Shown here: in pieces, positions 35,110-43,586 of the stretch | How the letters are laid out: every line of letters starts with the position of its first letter | How positions within the stretch are numbered: position 1 is the stretch's first letter | Assembly (NCBI GenBank): GCA_039889035.1 | Contig: JBDQQY010000006.1 | Span: 1 to 64,000 of the forward strand | From: Plantactinospora sp039889035 | Lineage (GTDB): Bacteria > Actinomycetota > Actinomycetes > Mycobacteriales > Micromonosporaceae | Length of the DNA: 64,000 bases | Reading direction: 5' to 3' | Program-made: the position numbers and the translations under genes | The notes under the pieces: model-generated | Told to the model about the DNA's origin: nothing | The model's database searches: none | What the model saw: the letters and a program-made list of their open reading frames with translations, nothing else

Positions 35110-36249
35110 GTGAGATCGCCCAGCGTTCGGTTCCTGGTCGGACTGGTCACGGTGATCGTCGTCTGCGTCGTCGCCGCCCTGCTGTGGTCGAGGTCCGGCG
35201 GGACCTCCACACCGGCCGCGCTGACCACGCTGACCTGCGTCGGCGGCTCGGAGAAGTCCGAGCTGATGGCCGACCCCGAGGTCACCCGGGTGCTGCGGGA
35301 CAGGTACCGGCTGGAGGTGAGCTTCCAGCCTCTCGGCTCGTACGACCAGGTGCAGTTGAGCACCGACGAGCTGAGCGCGCGCCGGGTCGACTGCCTCTGG
35401 CCGTCCAGCGCGAGCGCCCAGAGTGTCTTCGAGGCGCAGCACCAGGGAGCCTTCCCGGAGTACCGCGCGGAGAACCTGTTGCAGTCGCCCGAGGTGGTCT
35501 ACGCCGGACCGCGCGGCACCGACGCGCTGGTCAGGATGGGCGTCGTCCAGCAGCGGGACAATCGTTTCCACATCGTGAACATGAAGTCCCTGCTGTTGGA
35601 CTACGTGCTGAAGAAGCAGACCTGGGACGGCAACGGGGCGGCCGAACTACGGGGCCCGATCACGGTGTCCAGTACCGATCCGGCCAAGTCCAACAGCGGC
35701 TTCGTGCTCGCCCAGCTCCAGTTGAGCATCCTCGCCACCGACGACGTGTTCCAGGCGCCGAACCTCGTGCAGGCACGCCGGGCCCTGCCGACCATGCGGG
35801 CACTCTACGACGCGCAGGGCCTGCAGGCCCGCAGTTCCGAGTCGGGGTTCCGGGAGTGGCTGACCCAGGGCGGAGAGTTCAAGTCTCCGCTCTACGCCGG
35901 TTACGAGAACCAGCTCATCCAGCAGGTCGTGCAGAGCGGCGCGAACAGCGCCAACCTGCTCAGGAACGTACGGGTGCTCTATCCGGACCCGACCATCTAC
36001 AGCGACCACCCGGTGCTGGCGCTCAACGCCACCGCCGCCGGGTTCATCGAGGCGATGAAGGATCCGGAGATCCAGAGCATCGCGTGGCAGACGTACGGCT
36101 TCCGCTCGGCGGTCCAGGTCGGTGTCAACGACGTCGCGGACTTCCCGGACATCGACCTCGCCGAGCAGATCCGCACCACCCCGGCACCGGCCGCGGACGT
36201 GACACTCGCGCTGCTGAGCTGCATGAAGGACGCCAAGACCTGCCAGTGA
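35110..36249 (+). CDS. Membrane-anchored solute-binding-like protein
   Basis: A 379-residue protein with an N-terminal anchor (FLVGLVTVIVVCVVAALLW) and an extracellular binding-protein-like domain. It shares with the VWA lipoprotein the motif TDPAKSNSGFVLAQ (compare TNPTQSNSGATVLF) and the opening LTCVGGSEKSELM, so the two are probably diverged paralogues. Two C-terminal cysteines (LLSCMKDAKTCQ) could form a disulfide. GTG at 35110 follows GAAGGAG. No permease or ATPase is nearby, arguing for a sensing role. Confidence 0.78.
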   Translation: MRSPSVRFLVGLVTVIVVCVVAALLWSRSGGTSTPAALTTLTCVGGSEKSELMADPEVTRVLRDRYRLEVSFQPLGSYDQVQLSTDELSARRVDCLWPSSASAQSVFEAQHQGAFPEYRAENLLQSPEVVYAGPRGTDALVRMGVVQQRDNRFHIVNMKSLLLDYVLKKQTWDGNGAAELRGPITVSSTDPAKSNSGFVLAQLQLSILATDDVFQAPNLVQARRALPTMRALYDAQGLQARSSESGFREWLTQGGEFKSPLYAGYENQLIQQVVQSGANSANLLRNVRVLYPDPTIYSDHPVLALNATAAGFIEAMKDPEIQSIAWQTYGFRSAVQVGVNDVADFPDIDLAEQIRTTPAPAADVTLALLSCMKDAKTCQ

Positions 36250-36266
36250 GAGAGAACGGACCTGTC

Positions 36267-37580
36267 ATGACCGACGGATTGCAGATCGACTTCGGCAGCA
36301 TCGTGGGCGGCACGGCCGCCCCGCCGGCCGGTGCCGCCGACACCGCCATCACCAGTACCCTGACCGCCGGCCAGCCAGCGGAGCTGGTCTGCGTGGACCT
36401 GCTCAACCCGGCGCAGCGGGCCCAGGCCGAGGCGGCGGCCGGGCAGCTCTACCCGGCTATGCTGGCCAACACCGACCAACTCGCCTCGTTCGGCAACAGC
36501 GCGATCGACCAGGTCAACGCCCAGGTCAGCCGGATCTTCCACGAGGTCGGCCGGGTCAACATCCCCGAACTCACCGGCATCATGCACGAGCTGAACGACC
36601 GGATGCGCAACTTCCGGCGCAAGTACGACCCGAGCGACCCGAAGATCCGGGAGACGTTCAACAGGTTCTCCGACGCCGTCAAGGGGCTGTTCCGGAAGGG
36701 CCGCGACCTGCTGGAGATGCTGTTCGAGGAGGCCAGGACGGTCGAGCAGCAGTTGGACCGGGTAGCCGGGCAGCTCAGCTCGAAGCAGGTGCAGCTCAAG
36801 CGCAACGTGGTGCTCTGCGACGAGCTCTACAAGGCCAACGAGGCGGCGATCGGCCAGCTCGTCGGCGCGATCGCGGTGATGGAACTCGTCCGGGAGGTGG
36901 CGCTCGCCGACGCCCGGTCGATCACGGTGACGCCGGGTGCGGTCGACGAGCGTGATCAACAGGAGCGTCTCTCGCTGGTCACCGAGTTCATCCAGGCCCT
37001 CGAGGTACGCATCAACGAGTTCCAGCAGCGGCTCTTCGTCGCCTGGTCGACCTCCCCGCAGGTGCGCAACATCCGTACCCTGAACTACGGGCTCGGCCAG
37101 CGCCTCGCGCTGCTGATGAACCTGACCATCCCGACGATGAAGCTCACCATCGCGCAGTGGGCGCTGCTGTTGCAGGCCAACCAGGCCGCCGACATGCAGC
37201 AGGCGGTCGCCGACGGCGCCAACGACGTGCTCTCCGCGTACGCGCGGGCGTCGAAGGCCGCCGTGCCGCAGATCGTCCGGACGATCCAGACTCCGACCAT
37301 CCGCCCGGAGACGCTCCTGGAGGTCGCGGAGTCGATCGACGCGCAGGCCCGGGGCATCGAGGAGGCCGTCAGGTACGGCCAGCAGAAGCGTGCCGAGGTG
37401 GTCACCGCGATCGTGACCGCCAACGAATCGATGTCGCAGTCGGCGAATCGGCTCTCCAGGACCGTGGTCGAGCTGGTCAGCCGGGCGAAGGAGCCGCTGG
37501 CGCTACCGGCCGGGCCGGAACTGCCCGCCTCGGTGCTGGAGCAGGCGTCGGCGGTCGACCTGACCCGACAGTCCGGCTGA
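36267..37580 (+). CDS. TelA family protein (toxic anion resistance)
   Basis: A 437-residue soluble, mostly helical protein typical of TelA: HELNDRMRNFRRKYDP, a coiled-coil (EARTVEQQLDRVAGQL), QERLSLVTEFIQALEVRI, and the core TIPTMKLTIAQWALLLQANQ. TelA proteins are linked to tellurite and cell-envelope stress resistance. The ATG at 36267 is 17 bp after the previous stop. It is the last of the four-gene operon and probably the cytoplasmic effector. Confidence 0.88.
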   Translation: MTDGLQIDFGSIVGGTAAPPAGAADTAITSTLTAGQPAELVCVDLLNPAQRAQAEAAAGQLYPAMLANTDQLASFGNSAIDQVNAQVSRIFHEVGRVNIPELTGIMHELNDRMRNFRRKYDPSDPKIRETFNRFSDAVKGLFRKGRDLLEMLFEEARTVEQQLDRVAGQLSSKQVQLKRNVVLCDELYKANEAAIGQLVGAIAVMELVREVALADARSITVTPGAVDERDQQERLSLVTEFIQALEVRINEFQQRLFVAWSTSPQVRNIRTLNYGLGQRLALLMNLTIPTMKLTIAQWALLLQANQAADMQQAVADGANDVLSAYARASKAAVPQIVRTIQTPTIRPETLLEVAESIDAQARGIEEAVRYGQQKRAEVVTAIVTANESMSQSANRLSRTVVELVSRAKEPLALPAGPELPASVLEQASAVDLTRQSG

Positions 37581-37676
37581 TCCCACCGACCGTTCCGCCG
37601 GCCGGATGGGTTAACTCGGTCGTGCGGGGTTCCGGGCCGTGGTTGACTCGGGCGAGGTCCAACCGACGAACGAACC

Positions 37677-37702
37677 TTTTCCACGCTGACCCAGGTGGAA
37701 AA
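37677..37702 (+). promoter_or_regulatory. Hairpin upstream of the otrA leader peptide
   Basis: TTTTCCAC (37677-37684) pairs with GTGGAAAA (37695-37702) over a 10-nt loop. It sits just before the leader ribosome site and is AT-rich compared with its surroundings. It could be an operator or part of an attenuator. Confidence 0.5.
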
Positions 37703-37726
37703 AGCTTCCATGACCAGGGAGACGAT

Positions 37727-37840
37727 ATGCGAGCCACGTCCACCTCCATCGGACAGGAAACGTCGATTTCTTCGAGGGGTGTGGCGGTTGGCGCGGAGAA
37801 CGCTGAACCTGGGGATCCTGGCGCATGTCGACGCCGGTAA
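37727..37840 (+). CDS. Putative leader peptide of the OtrA-type gene
   Basis: A 37-codon frame, ATG at 37727, preceded by a good AGGGAG ribosome site at 37716-37721. It opens with Thr/Ser-rich MRATSTSIGQETSISSRG and overlaps the first 53 bases of the GTPase frame. Ribosomal protection genes such as tet(M) are controlled through leader peptides when ribosomes stall. Its presence between the hairpin and the weak TTG/GTG start downstream fits that scheme. Expression is not proven. Confidence 0.45.
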   Translation: MRATSTSIGQETSISSRGVAVGAENAEPGDPGACRRR

Positions 37841-39974
37841 GACGACTCTGACCGAACGGCTGCTGTACGCGGCCGGGGTCATCGACACCGTCGGCGAGGT
37901 CGATGCCGGCACGACCCGCACCGACACGCTGGCGCTGGAACGCCAGCGTGGCATCACCATCAAGTCCGCCGTCGTGTCGTTCGAGATCGCCGGTGTGACG
38001 GTCAACCTGATCGACACACCCGGTCACCCGGACTTCATCGCCGAGGTCGAGCGCGTACTCAGCCTGCTCGACGGCGCCGTTCTGGTGATCTCGGCCGTCG
38101 AGGGCGTCCAGCCGCAGACCCGGGTCCTGATGCGTGCGCTGCGGCGGTTGCGCGTACCGACGCTGCTGTTCGTCAACAAGATCGACCGGGGTGGTGCCGA
38201 TGCCGGGCGGGTGATCGAGGCCGTCACGAACCGGCTCACGGCCGCGGTCATCCCGATGGGTACGGTCGGCGGGATCGGTACTCCCGCGGCGCGGTTCGTC
38301 CCGTACGGTTCCGGCGACCCCGCGTTCCGGGCGGCGCTGACCGAGGCGCTCGTCGACCGGGACGACTCACTGCTGGCCGCGTACGTCGAGAATGAGCGCG
38401 CCGTCACGGACCGGCGGCTGCGCGGGGAACTGGCGGCGCAGACGCGGCGGTCGTTGATCCATCCCGTCTTCCTCGGGTCGGCGATCACCGGGGAGGGCGT
38501 GGCCGCGCTGATGGCCGGCCTGGCCGAACTGCTGCCCGCGGAGTCCGGCGATACCGGAGCCGCGGTCTCCGGCCGCATCTTCAAGATCGACCGTGGGCCG
38601 GCGGGGGAGAAGATCACCTACGTCCGGATGTTCGCCGGCACGCTGCGCGTCCGGCAGCGGTTGTGCGTCACGGGTGTCGGCGGCGCCGAGGCCGAGGCCA
38701 AGGCGACGGCCATCAGCGTCTCGGACAACGGCGGGTGGGTCCGACGCCCGGAACTCGCCGCCGGCGAGATCGGCCGGCTGTGGGGCCTGGGCGGGGTACG
38801 GATCGGCGACACGATCGGTCGGCCACCCCCGACCGGCGGCGAGCACCACTTCGCCCCGCCGACGATGGAGACCGTCGTCGCCCCCGTACGCCCGGCCGAC
38901 GACGGCGCGTTGCGCGCCGCGCTGGCGTGGCTGGCCGAGCAGGATCCGCTGATCGCCGTTCGGGCGGACGACACCGGCCGGGAGGTCTCCGTCTCGCTCT
39001 ACGGTGAGGTCCAGAAGGAGGTCGTCCAGGCGACCCTGGCGACCGAGTTCGGCATCGACGTCACGTTCCGCGAGACGACCGTCGTCTGTGTCGAGCGTCC
39101 GGTCCGGCTCGGCGAGGCCGTCGAGATCCTCAACACCGAGTCGAACCCGTTCCAGGCCACCATCGGCCTGCGGATCGAGCCCGGTCCGGCCAACTCGGGA
39201 ACCGAGTTCCGGATGCGGGTCGAGCCGCAGGCAGTGCCGATGTACGTCTACCGCAACGCCGGCACCTTCGCCGAGCACATGAGCCAGTACGTGCGCCGGG
39301 CCCTGCGCGAGGGCAGGTTCGGCTGGCAGGTCACCGACTGCGTCGTCACCATGTTCGACTGCAACTACAGCCTGGCCGACGGCCCGCCGTCGAGGCGGGG
39401 CCCGCTCAGCACCCCGGCGGACTTCCGCAACCTCACGCCGATCGTGCTGATGCGGGCGCTCGACCAGGCCGGAACCGTGGTCTGCGAGCCGGTGCTCCGG
39501 GTGAGCCTCGAAATCCCGGTGTGGGCGATCAGCGCCGTGCTGACGGCCCTGGGCCGCCTCGGCGCGGCAGTGCGGCAGCAGTCGGTACGGGGCGACCTGA
39601 CCACGATCGAGGCGGTCGTACCGGCCGCGCGACTGCCGCACCTGCAACGACAGCTACCGGGACTGACCGGGGGCGAGGGCGTCATCGAGTCCACGTTCGA
39701 CGGCTACCGGCCGGTCCACGGCGAACCACCGACCCGGGCGCGGACCACGGCCGATCCCCGGCACCGCGAACTCCCTGACCCGGCAGGGCGCCCGGGGCTG
39801 ACGCGACCGCATCGCCGCCGGGCCGTTCGAACGGTTCCCGCCGGTACCGGTGCCAGGGTGCGCGACACCGGCGCCATCACCGGCAGGCAGGCGACGGAAC
39901 GCCGTGAATGCCGACGGCCGTCCTGGATGGACGGATCGCCGGCTGACGGGGCGTGTGTGACACTCGTCGTGTGA
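37788..39974 (+). CDS. OtrA-type ribosomal protection GTPase (EF-G-like)
   Basis: A translation-factor GTPase resembling OtrA/Tet(M): P-loop AHVDAGKTTLTE, switch I ERQRGITIKSAVVSF, G3 DTPGHPDF, G4 NKIDRGG, then domains II-V with VRLYGEVQKEV-like VSLYGEVQKEVVQ. It releases tetracycline from the ribosome, or otherwise rescues it. TTG at 37788 gives the usual MARRTLNLGILAHVDAGK start behind GAGGGG; GTG at 37779 is an alternative. The last 55 or so residues are Arg/Pro-rich and unlike the family. A +1 shift near 39770 would end the protein at 39801, close to the 663-residue family length. Confidence 0.85.
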   Translation: MARRTLNLGILAHVDAGKTTLTERLLYAAGVIDTVGEVDAGTTRTDTLALERQRGITIKSAVVSFEIAGVTVNLIDTPGHPDFIAEVERVLSLLDGAVLVISAVEGVQPQTRVLMRALRRLRVPTLLFVNKIDRGGADAGRVIEAVTNRLTAAVIPMGTVGGIGTPAARFVPYGSGDPAFRAALTEALVDRDDSLLAAYVENERAVTDRRLRGELAAQTRRSLIHPVFLGSAITGEGVAALMAGLAELLPAESGDTGAAVSGRIFKIDRGPAGEKITYVRMFAGTLRVRQRLCVTGVGGAEAEAKATAISVSDNGGWVRRPELAAGEIGRLWGLGGVRIGDTIGRPPPTGGEHHFAPPTMETVVAPVRPADDGALRAALAWLAEQDPLIAVRADDTGREVSVSLYGEVQKEVVQATLATEFGIDVTFRETTVVCVERPVRLGEAVEILNTESNPFQATIGLRIEPGPANSGTEFRMRVEPQAVPMYVYRNAGTFAEHMSQYVRRALREGRFGWQVTDCVVTMFDCNYSLADGPPSRRGPLSTPADFRNLTPIVLMRALDQAGTVVCEPVLRVSLEIPVWAISAVLTALGRLGAAVRQQSVRGDLTTIEAVVPAARLPHLQRQLPGLTGGEGVIESTFDGYRPVHGEPPTRARTTADPRHRELPDPAGRPGLTRPHRRRAVRTVPAGTGARVRDTGAITGRQATERRECRRPSWMDGSPADGACVTLVV

Positions 39975-40654
39975 CGTGGCCTCCACCGCCAGGCCCGCCC
40001 GGCTATCCGGGCGTGCCCCCACCGCGGACCGGCATGACCGTGCCGGCACCGGCCCCACCGAAGTCCAACGGGCCGCTCATCATCGGCCTGGTCGGTGGGA
40101 TCCTGGCCCTCTGCCTGGTCGGAGTCTGCGGGGTCGCGGCGGTCGGCGTGGTGATCAACAACCGGAAGGACAGTTCGCGGACCACCGTCGGAAGCACCTA
40201 CCCGCCACCCGAGGCGGTCCGCACGACCGCGCCGGCACCGCCGACCAGGTCGGCACCGCCACCGCCGCCGGCCAGCATCGGGCAGTGCATCGGCGTCGAC
40301 CTGGCCGGGAACTTCCTCGGGGTCGGCAACTGCAACGGCACCAGCGGCACCTACCGGGTGGTGTCGGTCGACTACGACCAGAGCAACTGCGCCGACCCCG
40401 ACGCCCCGTACATCACCGAAGACGGATATCGGCTCTGTCTGGAGCGGCACCTGGTGCGCTTCTTCTGTTACAGGTTTCCGAAGGGTGCCGGCTGGATCGT
40501 CCACGCGCCGAAGTGCAAGGCGAAAGGCACGGTTCACATCATCGACATAGTCCCGGGCGCATCCAACGGGGACAGGTGCACGCGGGACCACAGGTGGAAC
40601 CGCTGGTACCGGTTCACACATCCGACTGTCGTCTACTGCGTGATGCAGTACTGA
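39971..40654 (+). CDS. Proline-rich membrane protein with Cys-rich extracellular domain
   Basis: A 227-residue protein: a Pro/Gly-rich cytoplasmic N-terminus (WPPPPGPPGYPGVPPP), one membrane segment (LIIGLVGGILALCLVGVCGV), a Pro/Thr linker, and a domain of about 125 residues with some eight cysteines (GQCIGV, GNCNGTSG, CADPDAPYI). It resembles the LppU/SCO3897-like proteins of actinomycetes. The function is unknown. The GTG start overlaps the annotated stop of the GTPase by 4 bp. Confidence 0.75.
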   Translation: MTWPPPPGPPGYPGVPPPRTGMTVPAPAPPKSNGPLIIGLVGGILALCLVGVCGVAAVGVVINNRKDSSRTTVGSTYPPPEAVRTTAPAPPTRSAPPPPPASIGQCIGVDLAGNFLGVGNCNGTSGTYRVVSVDYDQSNCADPDAPYITEDGYRLCLERHLVRFFCYRFPKGAGWIVHAPKCKAKGTVHIIDIVPGASNGDRCTRDHRWNRWYRFTHPTVVYCVMQY

Positions 40655-40812
40655 CGCCTGCCGCGCCGTCCGCGCCGTCCGCGGCAACGCTTGTCCCCCG
40701 GGCGAGCTACCCAGGAGTGTCCACCGTGCGGTGACGATTCCGGGCCGACGAGTCCATAGCGTTCGAGGCAGCCGCGGCGCTTCGGCCGTGGCCTTCTCGC
40801 GAAGGAGTCGTC

Positions 40813-41649
40813 ATGCGACTGTTGAAGCAGTTCGGGGCCGTCGCGGCGGTCGCCCTCGCCGGCAGCCTGGCCGTCGGTGCGGTGCGGGGGAACCCGTTCC
40901 TCACCCTGGGTCTCGGTCTCGCGACCGCGGTGCTCGCGTTGCTCACGTACGCGTGGGTGGTGCGGCGCACCGAGCGTCGGGCGCCGGTAGAGGTGGCCGG
41001 GAAAGGCGCTGGTGCTGCCGTGGGCCGGGGGCTGCTGATCGGGGTCGGGATGTTCGCGGCCGTCATCGCGAACATCGCGCTGCTCGGCGGCTATCGGATC
41101 GACGGCATGGGCTCGGCGGCGGGCGCACTGGCGGTGCTCGGTTTCATGGCCGCGGCTGCCGTGACGGAGGAGCTGATCTTTCGCGGCATCCTGTTCCGGA
41201 TCGTCGAGGAGCGTATCGGCACGTGGGGATCGCTGGTGCTGACCGGCCTGCTGTTCGGCCTGGCGCACCTGTTCAACGCGCACGCCACCCTGTGGGGCGC
41301 GATCGCCATCGCGGTCGAGGCCGGCGGCATGCTCGCCGCCGCGTACGCCGCCACCCGCACCCTGTGGCTGCCGATCGGCCTGCACTTCGGCTGGAACTTC
41401 GCCCAGGCCGGCGTCTTCGGCACCACCACCTCCGGCAGGACCGGGCCGGAGGGTCTGCTGGATGGCGTACTGTCCGGGCCGACCCTGCTCAGCGGCGGCG
41501 AGTTCGGGCCGGAGGCGAGCCTGTACGCGGTGCTGGCCGGTGTGCTGCTCACCATCGTGTTCATGTGGCTGGCCCGCCGACGTGGCCACCTGGTGCCCCG
41601 CCGCCGGCGCACCGCCCGGACCGACCCGACCGCTACGCTCGCGCAGTGA
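40813..41649 (+). CDS. CPBP family intramembrane glutamic protease
   Basis: A 278-residue polytopic protein with the CPBP/Abi motifs: EELIFRG (catalytic Glu pair and Arg), FGLAHLFN and IGLHFGWNFAQAG. The family covers prenyl-protein proteases and bacteriocin self-immunity proteins. Its GTGA stop overlaps the histidine kinase start, suggesting it works with or is controlled by the two-component system. Confidence 0.9.
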   Translation: MRLLKQFGAVAAVALAGSLAVGAVRGNPFLTLGLGLATAVLALLTYAWVVRRTERRAPVEVAGKGAGAAVGRGLLIGVGMFAAVIANIALLGGYRIDGMGSAAGALAVLGFMAAAAVTEELIFRGILFRIVEERIGTWGSLVLTGLLFGLAHLFNAHATLWGAIAIAVEAGGMLAAAYAATRTLWLPIGLHFGWNFAQAGVFGTTTSGRTGPEGLLDGVLSGPTLLSGGEFGPEASLYAVLAGVLLTIVFMWLARRRGHLVPRRRRTARTDPTATLAQ

Positions 41650-42800
41650 TCGACCTTCGGCGGGTCCCGGATTGGTGGCGGCGGTGTCACGTCACGGTCC
41701 GGGATCTCCCGTTCGCGCTGCTGCTCGCCGTCGCGTCGCTGCTGCCGGCGCTGCACGGCCAGGGGACCCAGGTCGGTGACCTGCCGAACCGCCCCTTCGA
41801 CGCGCTGGCCGTCGCGGTGATCGCCCTACAGGCCCTACCGCTGGCGGTACGCCGACGGTGGCCGGCCGGGTGTCTGGCCCTGGTGTCGCTCGGCTTCGTC
41901 GGCGACCAGCTCCTCGGTTACCACGCGTTCGCGGGTACCGCGCTGCCGATCGCCCTGCTGAGCGCGGGCGCCTACCTGGAACGTCACCGGCGTGCCGCGG
42001 CGGTGCTGCTCTCCGCGGCGTACGTGCCGCTGGCGGTCGCGCTGCACCGGCTCGGCGCCACCGAGCCGGTCGAGGGATTCGTGGTGTTCTACCTGGCGCT
42101 GGTCCTCGCCTGGGGAATCGGATCGTGGCTGCGGTCCACCCGGGCCGCCGAGGTCGAACGCCGGCACCGCGTCGCCGAGGCCACCCGCACCGCCGAACGC
42201 ACCCGCATCGCCCGGGAACTCCACGACGTGGTGACCCACCATGTGACGGCGATGGTCGTGCAGGCGGAGGCGGCACGGTATCTGACCGCCGCCCCCGCTC
42301 GGCTCGACGAGACCCTCGGCGCCATCACCGACACCGGCCGGCGGGCCATCACCGACCTGCGGCACCTGCTCGACCTGCTCAACCCCGACCACGGGACCGA
42401 CGCCAGGATGCCGTCCGTCGGCGACCTGCCCGGGCTGGTGGAGCAGACGCGCCGGGCCGGGCAGCCGGTGGAGTTCACCGAGGAGGGCAGGCCGGCGGAG
42501 TCGACCGGCAGCGCCGAGCTGGCGGCCTACCGGGTGGTGCAGGAGGCCCTGACGAACGCCCTCAAGTACGCCCACGGCAGCCGCACCGTGGTCCAGGTGC
42601 AACACGGCGCAAGGGAGATCACCGTGGAGGTCAGCACCGACGGTTCCGACTCGCGGACCGCCTCGCCCGGCGGAAGCGGGCGGGGCCTGGCCGGGCTCCG
42701 CGAACGCGTCGACGTGCTGGGCGGCGAGTTCAGCGCGGACCGGCAGCCGGGCGGCGGCTTCGTCGTACGGGCCCGCATCCCCGCGGGGAGCCGCTCGTGA
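41646..42800 (+). CDS. NarL-type sensor histidine kinase
   Basis: A 384-residue kinase with about five membrane segments in the first 150 residues. The HisKA_3 phospho-acceptor is ARELHDVVTHHVTAMV, the N-box is VVQEALTNALKYA and the G-box is GRGLAGLRERV. GTG at 41646 overlaps the protease stop, and the end overlaps the response regulator by 4 bp. Confidence 0.92.
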   Translation: MIDLRRVPDWWRRCHVTVRDLPFALLLAVASLLPALHGQGTQVGDLPNRPFDALAVAVIALQALPLAVRRRWPAGCLALVSLGFVGDQLLGYHAFAGTALPIALLSAGAYLERHRRAAAVLLSAAYVPLAVALHRLGATEPVEGFVVFYLALVLAWGIGSWLRSTRAAEVERRHRVAEATRTAERTRIARELHDVVTHHVTAMVVQAEAARYLTAAPARLDETLGAITDTGRRAITDLRHLLDLLNPDHGTDARMPSVGDLPGLVEQTRRAGQPVEFTEEGRPAESTGSAELAAYRVVQEALTNALKYAHGSRTVVQVQHGAREITVEVSTDGSDSRTASPGGSGRGLAGLRERVDVLGGEFSADRQPGGGFVVRARIPAGSRS

Positions 42801-43456
42801 CCACGCCGGTCCGGGTGCTGGTCTGTGACGACCAGGCGCTGATCCGCACCGGGTTCGCGACGATCATCGACGCGCAGTCCGACCTCGAGGTGGTGGGCGA
42901 GTGCGGGGACGGGCGGGCCGCGGTCGATCTCGCCGGCCGGCTGCACCCGGACGTGGTGGTGATGGACGTACGGATGCCGGTACTCGACGGCATCCAGGCG
43001 ACCCGCCTGCTGGCCGGGGTCGGGGTGGCGCAACCCGTCAAGGTGCTCGTGGTGACGACGTTCAACCTGGACGAGTACGTGTACGAGGCGCTGCGCGCGG
43101 GGGCGAGCGGGTTCCTGCTCAAGGACGCCCCGCCGGCACAACTGCTGCACGGCATCCGCACCGTCGCGACCGGTGCCGCGCTGCTGGCACCCGAGGTGAC
43201 CCGGCAACTCGTCGGCAGGTACGCGGCGCGGATCCGTCCCGCCGAGGGCACGCCGGGCGGCGCCAGGCTGACCCCGCGCGAACTGGAGGTGCTGCGCCTC
43301 ATCGCCAACGGCCTGTCCAACAGCGAGATCGCCGCGACCCTGGTGATCAGTCAGGAGACCGTCAAGACGTACGTGTCGCGCATCCTCAGCAAGCTCGACC
43401 TGCGCGATCGCGTACAGGCGGTGGTCTACGCCTACCGCAGCGGCCTGGTGACCTGA
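42797..43456 (+). CDS. NarL/LuxR family response regulator
   Basis: A 219-residue regulator: receiver with VCDDQALIR, phospho-acceptor VVMDVRMPVLDG and lysine in GFLLKDAPP. The C-terminal LuxR HTH is LTPRELEVLRLIANGLSNSE. GTG at 42797 overlaps the kinase stop. It is the partner of the preceding kinase. Confidence 0.94.
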   Translation: MTTPVRVLVCDDQALIRTGFATIIDAQSDLEVVGECGDGRAAVDLAGRLHPDVVVMDVRMPVLDGIQATRLLAGVGVAQPVKVLVVTTFNLDEYVYEALRAGASGFLLKDAPPAQLLHGIRTVATGAALLAPEVTRQLVGRYAARIRPAEGTPGGARLTPRELEVLRLIANGLSNSEIAATLVISQETVKTYVSRILSKLDLRDRVQAVVYAYRSGLVT

Positions 43457-43550
43457 GACTTCCGCCGGCCGGCCCGCGTCACCCGCTCGGGCGGTACGCC
43501 CGTCGCGAGGTGTGCCCGGGGTCACCGGGCGGTCAGATCGGTAAATCAGA

Positions 43551-43572
43551 CATCGGTTGTCAGGTACCGATG
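43551..43572. promoter_or_regulatory. Inverted repeat upstream of an SDR gene
   Basis: CATCGGT (43551-43557) pairs exactly with ACCGATG (43566-43572) over 8 nt. Another ATCGGT copy lies at 43537-43542. It is 14 bp before the SDR start and could be a repressor site. Confidence 0.45.
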
Positions 43573-43586
43573 CCACGATCAGAGCC

